From Heliocidaris tuberculata (lineage: Eukaryota; Echinodermata; Echinoidea; Camarodonta; Echinometridae): DNA of 64,000 bases. Below, piece by piece: positions 33,996 to 45,184 of this stretch. Every line of letters starts with the position of its first letter. Position 1 is the first letter of the stretch. The position numbers and the translations under genes are program-made. Location: positions 10,302,654-10,366,653 of the forward strand of contig CM046841.1 in NCBI GenBank assembly GCA_025618425.1. The letters are read 5' to 3'. The notes beneath the pieces were generated by a model. The model did not search any database and was not told where the DNA came from. It saw only the letters and a program-made list of their open reading frames with translations.

Positions 33996-34880
33996 TTCTT
34001 TCTAAAGCAAAAGTAGGCAAGTCCATATTTTCTTTCCATTTAACCGATTTTTTTCCTCCTTATATCTAATTTCTTGCTCTTTTTGAAGAGGAATTCTACC
34101 AAACATCATCTTTAGAAATAATTGAAATGTTTATCACATGAGGAAGGAAGATATTCTTTAAAATACTACGATTATTGCTCTTTGTTGAAATTAGAAGTTT
34201 CATTACGCCTCCATTGCTTTGTATTGTTGCTAAAATTTATATCAATTACAGTAATGAAAAAAAGCATAAAACTGTAAAAATTCTACTTACGAACTGTAGT
34301 TGTAAACACCATGCAAAGAAGAGAAAATGAAATTTAATAGTTAAACACGTAAGCAAATGACAAAAATGGAGGAATCTGCTTTTGCCACATCTGTTTCATG
34401 TTCAATACTTTTCTTACATTAATACAGTGCGCATCATATTCCTCGTGAACAAATGCATGAAAATTGCATTATGTTTTACTTGCAGGATTTGTATTAACTA
34501 TTTTAAATCCAACAACCGGATGTTTTTTTTTCACTCTCTCTCTCTGTGTAGCGTCGAATTTCATAACCTCGCATTAAATAACTGAAGCTGGATTGAAGCA
34601 ATGTGTGAACATAACTTATGGCAAATTAAGATTTTCTTTCAAAAACGAAAGTAGGCAAGTCCATATTTTTTTTCCATTTAACCGATTTTTTTTTCCTCCT
34701 GATATCTAATTTCGTGCTCTTTTTGAAGAGTAATTCTACCAAACATCATCTTTAGAAATAATTGAAATGTTTATCACATGAGGAAGGAAGATATTCTTTA
34801 AAATATTACGATTATTGCTCTTTGTTGAAATTAGAAGTTTAATTACACCTCCATTGCTTTGTATTGTTAAATAAATTTAT
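30818..34880. repeat. ~620-bp satellite, right part, diverged
   Basis: Monomer starts (TTACAGTAATGGAAAA or variants) at about 31252, 31888, 32849, 33439 and 34247. Monomers are more diverged and irregular in length than at 8644-17467. The array ends at ~34880, where ATAAATTTAT passes directly into ACGCGCACGCACCCTATG of the composite repeat. Confidence 0.85.
33816..33996 (+). mobile_element. short insertion with (ATT)n tail in the satellite
   Basis: Intact monomers read GCAAATTAAGATTTTCTTTC; here ~135 bp beginning GTTTGGCGTTCAACCAGAAG plus an ATT repeat (33953-33994) splits that sequence. An ATT-repeat tail is typical of 5'-truncated CR1/L2-type retroposons or their SINEs. A shortened copy of the same insertion is at 32269-32309. 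Confidence 0.6.
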
Positions 34881-35240
34881 ACGCGCACGCACCCTATGTT
34901 CAACCAATTTCATTTTTAATTAACTTGCATCATGCCAAATATTGCCATGTTATGACTTTGTATTGCAGAGATATAGCATATGTCAGAATTTTACAAAATG
35001 GCGCCTAGATGACGTCACGATGCATTGACTATGTTGAAAAAAATTTCTGTGCTGAGAAAATAACCATATATACCATCGTACCAAATTTGAATACATTTGA
35101 ATAAGCCGTTTTGGAGATATAACGGACACAAAAAAAGTGGGTAGAAATAAAAATAAATAATAAATAATAAATAATAAATAAAGAAAATTTCGTACAAAAA
35201 CAGAAAGTGGTCTGTACTTGAAGTACAGCCCACCTAATAA
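34881..35240. repeat. composite repeat block with one hairpin unit
   Basis: Closely matches 410-660, including the ATGGCGCCTAGATGACGTCACGATG module (34998-35022), then an AAT-rich tract and a hairpin AGTGGTCTGTAC-TTGAA-GTACAGCCCACCT at ~35206. Confidence 0.75.
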
Positions 35241-35505
35241 ACTAGAGTTGAACAAGTACAACTATACAGGTGGGCTGTGGAAGAGTTGAAATACGATAGA
35301 GTAATAATATTGAAGTATGAAGTAGGCATGTTCCTACATAAATGCTTTGACGCGTGCACAGTACAGTGTATTAAAATGTCAAAATGACGCGCAATCAACG
35401 TTAGAATCAATTATAGACCAATAACAGCATTTGTACATGTTTGCGCGCATGCGGGTAATGCGCGCGTGCGCGTACTAGGAGTTATAATGCATGCACCAAT
35501 ATACT

Positions 35506-35836
35506 ATTAATACATGGTTGGGAGTGCGTTAGTGCGATCTGGCAACACAAAGGTTTTTATCGTGGTGTACTAACGCACGAGGCGTAGCCGAGTGTGTTAG
35601 ACACCACGATAAAAACCTGCGTGTTGCTGGATCGCACTAACGCACGAACTCACAACCATGTATTAATAGTTTTATAAAACGGGTCTACAATTTTAGTGTT
35701 CTCTTACAATCTTAGTGTTTGATCCGGATTAGCCGTGCGTTAGTCCCCTCGCCGTGCGTTATCACTTTTTTTTTGCACGGTCACGTGATGTTATTTGACC
35801 AATCAGGATGGCTACATTCTTGAACCCGTTTTATAA
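35506..35836. mobile_element. palindromic element, copy 1
   Basis: 35506-35667 is a large imperfect palindrome whose arms start ATTAATACATGGTTG and contain GTGCGTTAGTGCGATC and GGTTTTTATCGTGGTGT. It is followed by a segment bounded by TATAAAACGGGT (35673) and ACCCGTTTTATA (35824) holding TCACGTGA and CCAATCAGG. The same composite, inverted and shortened, lies at 60284-60570, so it is a mobile unit. No ORF. Confidence 0.7.
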
Positions 35837-36775
35837 TTGCAAATGTTCAACAATGCCCTGTAACACATGCAGTCTATTCCAGTCAATCTAAGGCATTTTT
35901 ACCGTTTGTGTTATACCATTGTAACAAATTTGAATACATTTGAATAAGCCGTTTTGGAGATATGTAAAATGGCCTGAAATATGCCCAAAATTAATTATAG
36001 ACCATTTTGAGCATTTTCAGATTTTGCGCACGCACATACGCGCGTGCATGCGCGCACGTGCGGAAAATTTAGAAATGTTTAAAATGGCCTGAAATATACC
36101 CAAAATTAATTATAGACTATTATGAGCATTTTCAGATTTTGCGCGCGCGGAAAATTTTGAAATGTTTAAAATGGCCTGAAATATGCCCAAAATTAATTAT
36201 AGACCATTTTGAGCATTTTCAGATTTTGCGCGCATGCGCAAAAAATTTTGAAATGTTTAAAATGGTCTGAAATATGCCCAAAATTAATTATAGACTGATT
36301 TGAGCATTTTCAGACTTTGCACGCGCGCACCTTCACCGACACGCACGTACGCGCACGCACCCTATGTTCAATTAATTTCATTTTTAATTAACTTGCATCA
36401 TGCCAAATTTTGCTATGTTATGACTTTGTATTGCAGAGATATAGCATATGTCAGAATTTTACAAAATGGCGCCTAGATGACGTCACGATGCATTGACTAT
36501 GTTGAAAAAATTTCTGTGCTGAGACAATAACCATATATACCATCGTACCAATTTTGAATACATTTGAATAAGCCGTTTTGGAGATATAACGGACACAAAA
36601 AAGTGGGTAGAAATAAAAATAAATAAATAACAAATAATAAATAATAAATAAAGAAAATTTCGTACAAAAACAGAAGGTGGTCTGTACTTGTAGTACAGCC
36701 CACCTAATAAAGAAAATTTCGTACAAAAACAGAAGGTGGTCTGTACTTGAAGTACAGCCCACCTAATAACTAGAA
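35837..36775. repeat. composite repeat blocks with two hairpin units
   Basis: After ~90 bp of low-copy sequence, four ~100-130-bp sub-repeats follow (each with AAATGTTTAAAATGGCCTG, TTAATTATAGAC and a CG-alternating run), then a copy of the 410-660 block and two hairpins of the CTGTAC/GTACAG type (~36676 and ~36733). The low-copy start has no gene. Confidence 0.7.
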
Positions 36776-37515
36776 ATTTAATTCGTCACTGAAGACGAAT
36801 TAGGTGGTCTGTCGGTAATTTTGATAACGGTGAATGACCCTTTTCCATGTTGATATTGATGTATCTGAATGGGGTAAGTACATTTCGTCAGATTTCACAT
36901 GTTTAAACCACCACACTGCCATTTTATGGCCATCGTTACTTTCAAATTTACCCTTGTAGAATGTCAGTGCATAATCATGACATGCTTTATGCATATATGT
37001 GCGTGTGTGTAGGTGTGTGTGCGTATGTATGTAGCACACAGACTCAGCTATCACATACTGAAATTTTGGGGAAAATAGAGCAAAAATGACGGAGATTCGG
37101 CTCAAAAAAGACTGGCATGCAGAATCATTAATTGAGAAAAGTCATCTCCCATAGAGAATACACGCAAAATGTGAAAAATTGACATGCCTCCTTTCATAGC
37201 AAAAATACGCCATGATGCCTTTGTCAAAATGAAAAATAGTGAATACTGATCTTGTAGAGAATTGTCTCCCCTACAACATATCGAAATTTGGAAGAAAATT
37301 GACCAAGTATGAGTTAAATATTGTCGAATGAATACAAAATTTATGACTTCATTTTTTCAAAATCGAATTTTTGAGTTTATATGCAAATATGATGACGTCA
37401 CAACATACATGTGGAGAATTTTATTCATGAATTCTGATTTACAACTTACAGGCTTTCAGAAAATGTACAAAAAATGGGGGGTCTCCAGGCTTTCTAACGA
37501 GCTATGGCCGATTCA
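36776..37515. repeat. composite repeat interior
   Basis: Begins with the half unit AATTCGTCACTGAAGACGAATT-AGGTGGTCTGTC and carries an imperfect GT-rich tract near 36998-37025. From ~37140 it matches 1795-2140 (AGAATACACGCAAAATGTG...). No gene. Confidence 0.6.
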
Positions 37516-37990
37516 AGATAGGCATGTTTTTACCACTTTTTACATTATTTTGCCTATTGACGCACGCACGAATTTTAAAGTTCGTTGCGCCCTTATGGCA
37601 TTATGAAAGGTCGAGAATTAGTGTAAATAATTGAAAATGGTCAAGAATGGTGTCAAGAAGACAAACCATGCGAAAAAACGGCAATTCTACGTTGCGTACT
37701 GGCGTAACGCACAAAAACGCGCACGCAAATTTTTGAAATGCTTGAAATGACCTGAAACGTACTCTGGTTTGGTCCCTGGGTGATTTTGAGCAATTTTAAA
37801 ATTTGACGTGCGCGTACGCGCACGTTATGACGTTTTCATGACCGTTGATGACATGACCTGTTGACCCTTGCCCTGAAGTTAATGTGTTGTAAATATGGTT
37901 GATTTTTCATGATGCGTTGCGATGATATGATGAATCATGTAATTTAACAAAATGGCGCCTGGATGACGTCATGATGACCTGATGTCCTTG
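37516..37990. repeat. dispersed ~500-bp CG-run block, copy 4
   Basis: Diverged copy of the 2160-2665 block with the TTTTTACCACTTTTTACATT start, reduced CG runs, and the ATGGCGCCTGGATGACGTCATG module at ~37951. Confidence 0.65.
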
Positions 37991-38268
37991 AAGAGTTTCG
38001 TGTGATATCTTCATTATAGGCTTGATAACTGGTATAAAATTGCTCAGAATTATATGCTTAATGTAATTACAGAAAAAAAAAACGGCGATTCTACGTTGCG
38101 TATTGGCGTTACGCATGAAAACGCGCTCAAAAACGTGTGCGCGCGCAAATTTTTGAAATGCTTAAAATAACGTGAAACGTACTCTGGTTTGGTCCCCGGA
38201 TGATTTTGAGCAATTCTAAATTTTGACGGGCGCGTACGCGCGCGTTATGACCTTTTGATGAGCTTTGA

Positions 38269-38730
38269 CGTATCCGGACAACTACCCCCTGGACAATTAC
38301 CCCCCGGACAACCACCCCCCGGAAAACCACCCCCTGGACGACTACCCCCCTAGGACAACTACCCCCCAGGACAACTACCCCCTAGGACAACTACCCCCTG
38401 GAAAACTACCCCCCAGGACAATTACCCCCCAGGACAACTACCCCCCAGGACAATTACCCCCCGGACAACTACCCCCCGAACAACTACCCCCTGGACAGCT
38501 TCCCCCGGAAAAATTGTCCTGGGGGTAATTGTCCTGGGGGGTAGTTGTCCTGGGGGGTAGTTGTCCTGGGGGTTAATTGTCCTGGGGGGTAATTGTCCTG
38601 GGGGATAGTTGTCCTGGGGGGTAGTTGTCCTGGAGGGTAGATGTCCTAGGGGGGTAGTCGTCCAGGGGGTGGTTTTCCGGGGGGTAGTTGTCCGGGGGGT
38701 AGTTGTCTAGGGGGTAGTTGTCCTAGAATC
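38269..38730. mobile_element. foldback element made of inverted minisatellite arms
   Basis: The left half (38276-~38505) is a C-rich array of ~15-bp units of the type GGACAACTACCCCCCA; the right half (~38515-38726) is the reverse-complement array (TCCTGGGGGGTAGTTG). Irregular units match symmetrically (CTAGGACA next to CGACTACCCC on the left, its complement on the right), so the whole is one long inverted repeat with a very short loop. It is flanked by the 9-bp direct repeat GAGCTTTGA (38260-38268 and 38731-38739). Long arms of short sub-repeats plus a 9-bp target duplication resemble FoldBack-type elements. The 87-codon Pro-rich frame is the repeat itself. Confidence 0.85.
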
Positions 38731-38811
38731 GAGCTTTGATGACATGAAAAAAAAAACGTAGAAAATAAAAAAGTAAGGGAAAAACTTCCAAACGAGAGAG
38801 AAAAAAATGTA

Positions 38812-38884
38812 ACCTTATCGGGATTCGAACCAGGGGCGCCTGACTGGCAGGCAGAGACTTATACCACGGCACTACGGCATGTAC
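38812..38884 (-). tRNA. tRNA-like relic (Gly GCC-like loop)
   Basis: The minus strand reads TGCCGTGGTATAAGTC (A-box-like), CTGCCTGCCAGTCAGGC (anticodon arm; GCC could be the anticodon) and CCTGGTTCGAATCCCG (B box and T arm), followed by a T run. Stem pairing is imperfect, so it is probably a tRNA pseudogene or SINE head inserted in the repeat. Confidence 0.5.
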
Positions 38885-38984
38885 GGTACAACGGCACACG
38901 TAAAGATAACTAGTTAACTTTTAGGAATTTAACAGTACGGAGTTTCAACATACATACTGAGTAGATTCTGAGTAAACATATGCA

Positions 38985-39880
38985 GAATATTAATGTTTTG
39001 GGAGTGCACTGACGCGCGGACGTACGCTTACGTGGGCGTTCAATTATCCAGAATTGCTCGGATTGAAATTAACTTCTTTTATGCCAAATATGAATAAGAA
39101 ATGATTTTCCGTTATGAAGATATGACTGTTAGTTGATTTTCACAAAATGGCGCCTAGATGACGTCACAATAACCTGATTATCTTGAAAATCTTACAGGAA
39201 AATGTTGTTAGTATATAACTGATACCAATTTGAAGAAAATTGCCTGAGTAGATTTTGAGTAAACGTCTGCAGAATTTTTTACGTTCGCACATGAACTAAC
39301 GCGCGGACGTACGCGTACGCGCACGTTTAATCATCTGAAATTGTTTGGATAAAAATTAACTTTATTCATGCCAGATATGAGTAAAAATATGATTTTCCAT
39401 TATAAAGATATGACCATAAGTTGATTTTCACAAAATGGCGTCTACATGACGTCACAGTAACCTGATGTCACTGAAAATGTTACAGAAACATGTTGTTACT
39501 ATTACTGATAAATGATACAAATCTGAAGAAAATTGCCCAAGTAGATTTAGAGTAAACGCCTGCAGAATATTCAATTTTTACGCACGCACTGACGCGCAGA
39601 CGTACGCGTACGCGCGCGTTTAGAGGGGTTATTTTAACTGTAATACATTTAACTTTAAGGATGCCAAATATGAATGAGTAATGACTTTTCGTTATGAACA
39701 TATGACCAAAAGTTCATTTTCACAAAATGGCGCCTAGATGACGTCACGTTAACATATTAACTTTGAAAAAAATTCTGTTACTTGTCATTGTTACTTCTGA
39801 TAACTGATAAAAATTTCAACAAAGTTAACTGTCCCGATTTTGAGAAATCATGGCCACAAGAAAGTGGGAGAAAAATAAAA
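38985..39880. repeat. ~290-bp tandem of the TGACGTCA module
   Basis: Three consecutive units, each with a CG-alternating run (~39013, 39300, 39590), GCCAAATATGA, TTTTCACAAAATGGCGCCTA (~39132, 39427, 39718) and a TGACGTCAC core, spaced ~290-295 bp. This shows the basic tandem unit from which the longer composite blocks seem to derive. Confidence 0.75.
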
Positions 39881-40800
39881 ATAAAAAAATTGACATACCT
39901 CCATTCATCGCAAAAATACGCCATAATGCCTTTGTCAAAATGAGAAATGGTGACTACTGATCTTGTAGAGAATTGTCTCAGCTACAACACATCAAAATTT
40001 CGAAGAAAATCGACTATGAGTGAAATATTGTCAAATGAATACAAAAATTAGGACGTGATTTTTTCAAAATCATTTTTTTGAGTTGATGTGCAAATATGAT
40101 GACGTCACAACATACGTTTGGCCAATTTTTTTCATGAATTTAAATCTACAACTTATAGGCATTCAGAATATTGAAGAAAATTGGGGGGTCCCCGACCATT
40201 CTGACGAGCTATGGCGGATTCAAGATAGGCATGTTTTTACCACTTTTTAAATTATATTGCCCATTGACGCACGCACGAATTTTAAAGTTTGACGCGCGCG
40301 TGTGGCATTGTGAAAGACAAACCATGCAAAAAAACGGCGATTCTAGGTTGTGTAATGGCGTTACGCGCGAAAACGCGCGCGCATACGTGCCCGCGCGCAA
40401 ATTTTTGAAATGCTTAAAATGACCTGAAACGTACTCCGGTTTAGTCCCTGGGTGATTTTGGGCAATTTTAAATTTTGACGCGCGCGTACGTGCGCGTTAT
40501 GACCTTTTGATGACCTCTGATGACATGACCTGTTGACCCTTGACCTGAAGTTAATGTGTTGTAAATATGGTTGATTTTTGATGATCCGTTGTGATGATAT
40601 GATGAATCATGTAATTTTACAAAATGGCGCCTGGATGACGTCCTGATGGCCTGATGACCTTAAAAAGTTTCGTGTGATATCTTCGTTATAAGCTTGATAA
40701 CTGGTATGAAAATCACAGAATTTGATCTTGTCAATTTTGAGATATCGTGCGCACAAAAATTTAGGATAAAAATAAATAAATAAATAAAGAAGAAAATTCT
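39881..40800. repeat. composite repeat, last block
   Basis: 39881-40200 matches 1830-2140 and 37180-37490. 40225-40660 is the fifth copy of the ~500-bp CG-run block, ending in ATGGCGCCTGGATGACGTC. Hairpin array 3 follows, as with blocks 1 and 3. Confidence 0.7.
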
Positions 40801-40804
40801 GACG

Positions 40805-41371
40805 AAAAAGGTGATCTGTCTACGACAGACCACCTAATAAAGAATAAATAATGAAAGAAAATTCTGACGAAATTAAAAGGTGATCTGTCGATACCGACAG
40901 ACCACCTAATAAAGAAAGAAAATTCTGACGAAATTAAGAGATGATCTGTCTACGACAGACCACCTAATAATAAATAAAGAAAGAAAATTCTGACGAAATT
41001 AAGAGGTGATCTGTCTACGACAGACCACCTAATAAATAAATAAATAAGGAAAGAAAATTCTGACGAAATTAAAAGGTGATCTGTCTACGGCAGACCACCT
41101 AATAAATAAATAAATAATGAAAGAAAATTCTGACGAAATTAAGAGGTGATCTGTCTACGACATACCACCTAATAAAAATAATAAATAAAGAAAGAAAATT
41201 CTGACGAAATTAATAGGTGATCTGTCTACGACAGACCACCTAATAATAAAGAAAATTCTGACGAAATTAAGAGGTGATCTGTCGATTACGACAGACCACC
41301 TAAAAAATAAATAAAGAAAGAAAATTCTGACGAATTAAGAGGTGATTTGTCGATTACGACAGACCACCTAA
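40805..41371. repeat. hairpin-unit array 3 (nine hairpins)
   Basis: Nine units at ~40809, 40878, 40939, 41003, 41073, 41143, 41215, 41271 and 41340, nearly all AGGTGATCTGTC-loop-GACAGACCACCT with loops TAC, GATAC or GATTAC and AATAAATAAAGAAAGAAAAT-type spacers. The same A.C mismatch as in array 2 is kept in almost every unit. Confidence 0.85.
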
Positions 41372-42540
41372 TAATGGGTTTGCAAGTGTGCGCAGTAACA
41401 AGAACCCGGTAAAAATAGATGAAATCAATAATTCTGTACCTGTGAAAAATATACCAAATATTAACTAGCTTGAGCTGAAAGATAACATTCAATGCCCCTC
41501 ATGAATTTTCTATAGGCAAAGTTAGTCGTATAGTAAAAATGAAAGATAGATGTAATTTGGAATTCATAGTCATGGTCATCTACCTCCCATTTTTAGTACA
41601 CAAAAAGAGAGCTGGTGAAATAATGTCAAATGTATGCCCAAGAATCATTTGTCTATGCCATATGATTGTCTAATGATCATTATCCCTACAGTCAAAGACA
41701 TGAGCAAATAGAATAATGAATAAAATGTCACTCAAAACGACGTACAATTTCCTTCTTTTTTATACACTGGTTCGAAAGTGTGCGTAAAATATAGACAATT
41801 ATAGCCTATGTCGTTACCTTGATTATAATGTTTGAAATAATAGTAGTCGTGAACAAGTGCGCAAAAGGGTGCCTTAATGAAATAATAAAGAAAATTCTGA
41901 CGAAATTAAGAGGTGGTCTGTCAAATGACAGCATACTTTTCTCTACAAATCTGGAAAGTTTGACGAATATGACATGGATTTTGACAGAATAATGGGGATT
42001 TGTATATGACATTGGGAATTCTGAGGCCTATCAATGGCCAAAAACCTGCGATGACGTCATTCTACCTGACACCCAATCATGGCACAGTTCAGTGTCCCAT
42101 AGAAAAAAAGTAAGCACCTTGACCTATAATTTTCTATGCGTATTTGGGCTTCTCATGGACCAAAGTAACTGCATGCAAAGTTTGGTGAAAATGACATGGA
42201 TTTGACTTTAACTGTGGAACGTCCTTAACTAGTAACCAACAATAGCAGCTGATGATATAATTTATTTATTACCAGTCCTATTCTGTCTTTGTAGGAATAT
42301 CCCATTCCTTTTGCCCCAGCCCCCTTTGTCTCTCTCTCTCTCTCTCACCCTTCCCTCCCCCTCTCACAGGCTTTCATTTTCTAATAATCTCTTATTCTCT
42401 TATTCTCTCTTACAACCGATCTATAAAAAAGACTCCAATAGAAATGAGGACAAAATAATGATATTTTTTCCCTTTAATCGTTCAATTTAATGAGATTGAC
42501 CACCAACACAATGCAGTCCCCGGCGAGAAGAAAAAAAAAT
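41372..42540. other. low-copy stretch, no gene seen
   Basis: AT-rich sequence without a convincing ORF or splice pattern. It contains one half hairpin unit (GAGGTGGTCTGTCAAATGAC, ~41910), a TGACGTCA at ~42050 and a (CT)n tract at ~42331-42346. Confidence 0.5.
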
Positions 42541-43690
42541 TTTCCACTTTAAGAGCTTTAAATTTCATGTAAATTACATTTTTCATAATTTCAAGTAAAT
42601 ACTAGGGGAATTAAAGTCATTTCAAAATCCCTCTTTTCATGTGTTAACCTATGGGAGCTGGAAGGCCAAAAGCATGCATATTCCCGGGGATTTATGGAGG
42701 GTTTACTGGACTCATTGAGCCTTAATTATACATTTTCAGGGCTTTAAATTTCGTGTAAATTACATTTTCATAATTTCAAATAAATACTAGGGGAATTAAA
42801 ATCATTTCAAAATCCCTCTTTTCATGTGTTAACCTATGGGAGCTGGAAGGCCAAAAGCATGCATATTCCCGGGGATTTATGGGGGGTTTACTGGACTCAT
42901 TGAGCCTTAATTATACATTTTCAGAGCTTTAAATTTCATGTAAATCACAGTTTTTATATTTTCAAAGAAAAACTATGGGAATTATAATCATCCTAATATT
43001 CCTTGTTTTCACGTGTAAACCTATGGCAGGCGAGACTTTTTTGGTCAAAAGCATGCATAGTCACCGGGATTTATGTGGGTTCTTTTCAATTTTTTGAGTC
43101 TTCAGTAAGCTTGTTCAGAGCCTCAAATTACATGTAAATCACATTTTTTATATTTTCAAATAAAAACTATGGGAATTATAATCATCCTAAAATTCCTTGT
43201 TTTCGCGTGTAAACTTATGACAGGCGAGACTTTTTGGGGGTCAAAAGCGTGCATATTCCCTGGGATTTATGCAGGGTCTGTTCGACTAGTTGAGACTTGA
43301 TCATACATTTTCAGAGCTTTAAATTTTATGTAAGTCACATTTTTCAAAATTTTGATTTAATTCTGGGGAATTATAATCATTCAAAAATCCCTGTTTTTGC
43401 GTGTTAACCTATGGGAGCTGGAAGGCCAAAAGCATGCATATTCCCGGGGATTTATGTGAGGTCCCTTCCACTTTTTGAGCCATCATTAATCTTGTTCAGA
43501 GTCTCAAATTACATGTAAGCCACATTTACATAGAATTCAGGGAAGTACCAGAGGAACTATAATCATTTTTAAAATCTATGTTTTCACGTGTTAACCCTAT
43601 GGCAGATGATTATGTCAAAAAGCAGGCATGATCCCAGGGATTCATAGTGGCATTTATTGATAATAAAGGTTCAATACATGTTTTTTGAAC
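42541..43690. repeat. ~188-bp tandem satellite (six units)
   Basis: Units start near AGAGCTTTAAATTTCATGTA at about 42550, 42740, 42925, 43117, 43312 and 43498, spacing 185-195 bp. Each has AACCTATGG(G/C)A, AAAAGCATGCATATTCC and GGGATTTATG. Neighbouring units 1-2 are closest to one another; the last is most diverged. No ORF. Confidence 0.85.
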
Positions 43691-43814
43691 TATCCATCCT
43701 TTCTCTCATGCAAAAATCAGACTTGAAAAAGATAGAGTAAGATATGAAATATCAAGAAAAAATCTTTTCACGTCTTATACCTATGGCGAACGTATTTTTC
43801 CGAGTCTATTTTAA

Positions 43815-44109
43815 AGGGAGCCACCGCTCGATATCCATGTACGCTCAATTTCATTCGCTTGCCCCCATTGCAAGGCCGTGCATAACAACAATCTAGGAGC
43901 AGCGAACAAAATTGCCGTCGAGGGTGGGGTAGTTTGTCAGTTGGGTTGCTCAGTTCGTCTTTCTTCGGTCAAATATTTTTCCCCCGAGCAAGGTCGCCCG
44001 TATCACCGCAAATTGCGTGCTCGTTTACCGAAGATGTACGGAAATTCCTGAATATTACCCGAGCGGGGCCAACCTCCAAAACACCACGATTGGCGACTTT
44101 TCGGTCCCT
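43815..44109. mobile_element. 295-bp TTAA-flanked short element
   Basis: Flanked by TTAA at 43811-43814 and 44110-44113, with short inverted ends AGGGAGC / GGTCCCT. It is GC-richer than its surroundings and has no ORF. The ends resemble those of the much larger element at 52159-56005 (AGGGTACC). The terminal repeats are short, so this is tentative. Confidence 0.4.
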
Positions 44110-44113
44110 TTAA

Positions 44114-45180
44114 CACAGCAATTTACGTTTGCCGAATGTACTACGGAAGTAGGTGAGAGTAATCTGTCTTGATACTATTAAAAGTCTTTGCTTTGAACCA
44201 TGTTCAGGCATGTCAGGCATGTGCTTAACTGGATCTTCCTTGCAGATAAGAAGACAAAAAGATTCCTGCCTGGCTGCAAACTTACGGGCCATTTTCAAAG
44301 GAAAATATGCTTTTGTAATGATAATTACTTTTCGCTATCACTAGTCTGATGATATCTGCAGTTCACAGTGCTTACCTTTACTGGGGGCAAGCGAAAAGAA
44401 ATTGTACAAAATTCCCTGATATATGAATTAAAATTGCGCGACTGGGCATGTGTGGGCACTAATCTGACATATAACATCATAATTAACTGTACTTGAACAA
44501 TTGCAATGTTTATTTTCGTTTGCAGGGAGTAATCGGAAGAGTGTCAAATTGGGGATTTTAGGATTGTAAAATATTACTTTTTTCGACAAATTGAAGCTTC
44601 TATCATACAATATAGCCAAATTTCTGGACACAATTAGGCTTTTGTATTCAGTTTTATCATATGTGAAAATTTCACTTTGTTTATTCAAATAAAAAGTGAA
44701 ATATTCTCGATATTTCATTTGTGACAAAAATCACTACTCAAGCTTTCCCATGAAGTTGGCGACATCAAAGGCTACAGCGCACCTGTAGATTCTTTTGTGC
44801 ATCCTTAGAAAGGAGCAGCTGCTTGAGATAATTTGTTGCCAGTTGGAACTCCAGCTTTCGAAGCTCCTTGGTCTGACATAGCAACTCCTATGTAGGCGTT
44901 GTATGGTCTATTAGAACAGATGGTCATCTCTGGCAAAGCTACAAACCACTGTCTCTCCTCAGCTCACTAATGACTGACAGATGATGTCATTGCTGGAATG
45001 AGATCTGGGACATTTTTTAGGGTGGAGCTTAGCATGTTTGAGAAAATGACTTTAAAAAATATATAGTTCATCCCTGCACATCAATAGGAATCAACTTGCT
45101 TTTGGGTTGCAAGGAACCTTTAAGAGCTTATTATCGTACTTAATAGCTATAACAATGTGAAATACACTTCGTTCATTAGT
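44114..45180. other. low-copy stretch, no gene seen
   Basis: About 1 kb without repeats I recognise. The open frames (44110-44298 -, 44428-44727 -) have no domain I know. 44750-44990 is GC-richer and could be exonic or a transposon relic, but no splice-consistent reading was found. Confidence 0.4.
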
Positions 45181-45184
45181 TAAC

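Noticed and set aside
38265..38528. An 87-codon Pro/Asn/Tyr-rich open frame resembling a repetitive structural protein.
   Set aside because: It is the translation of the C-rich foldback arm; the frame ends where the arm inverts.
8218..41371. Hairpin arrays as a CRISPR array.
   Set aside because: Unit spacing is irregular (50-75 bp), spacers are the same AT-rich sequence each time rather than unique, and the DNA is eukaryotic.
44720..45000. A GC-richer stretch that reads PYNAYIGVAMSDQGASKAGV on the minus strand, suggesting a coding exon.
   Set aside because: No splice sites, family or neighbouring exons could be matched; the frame is closed on both sides.
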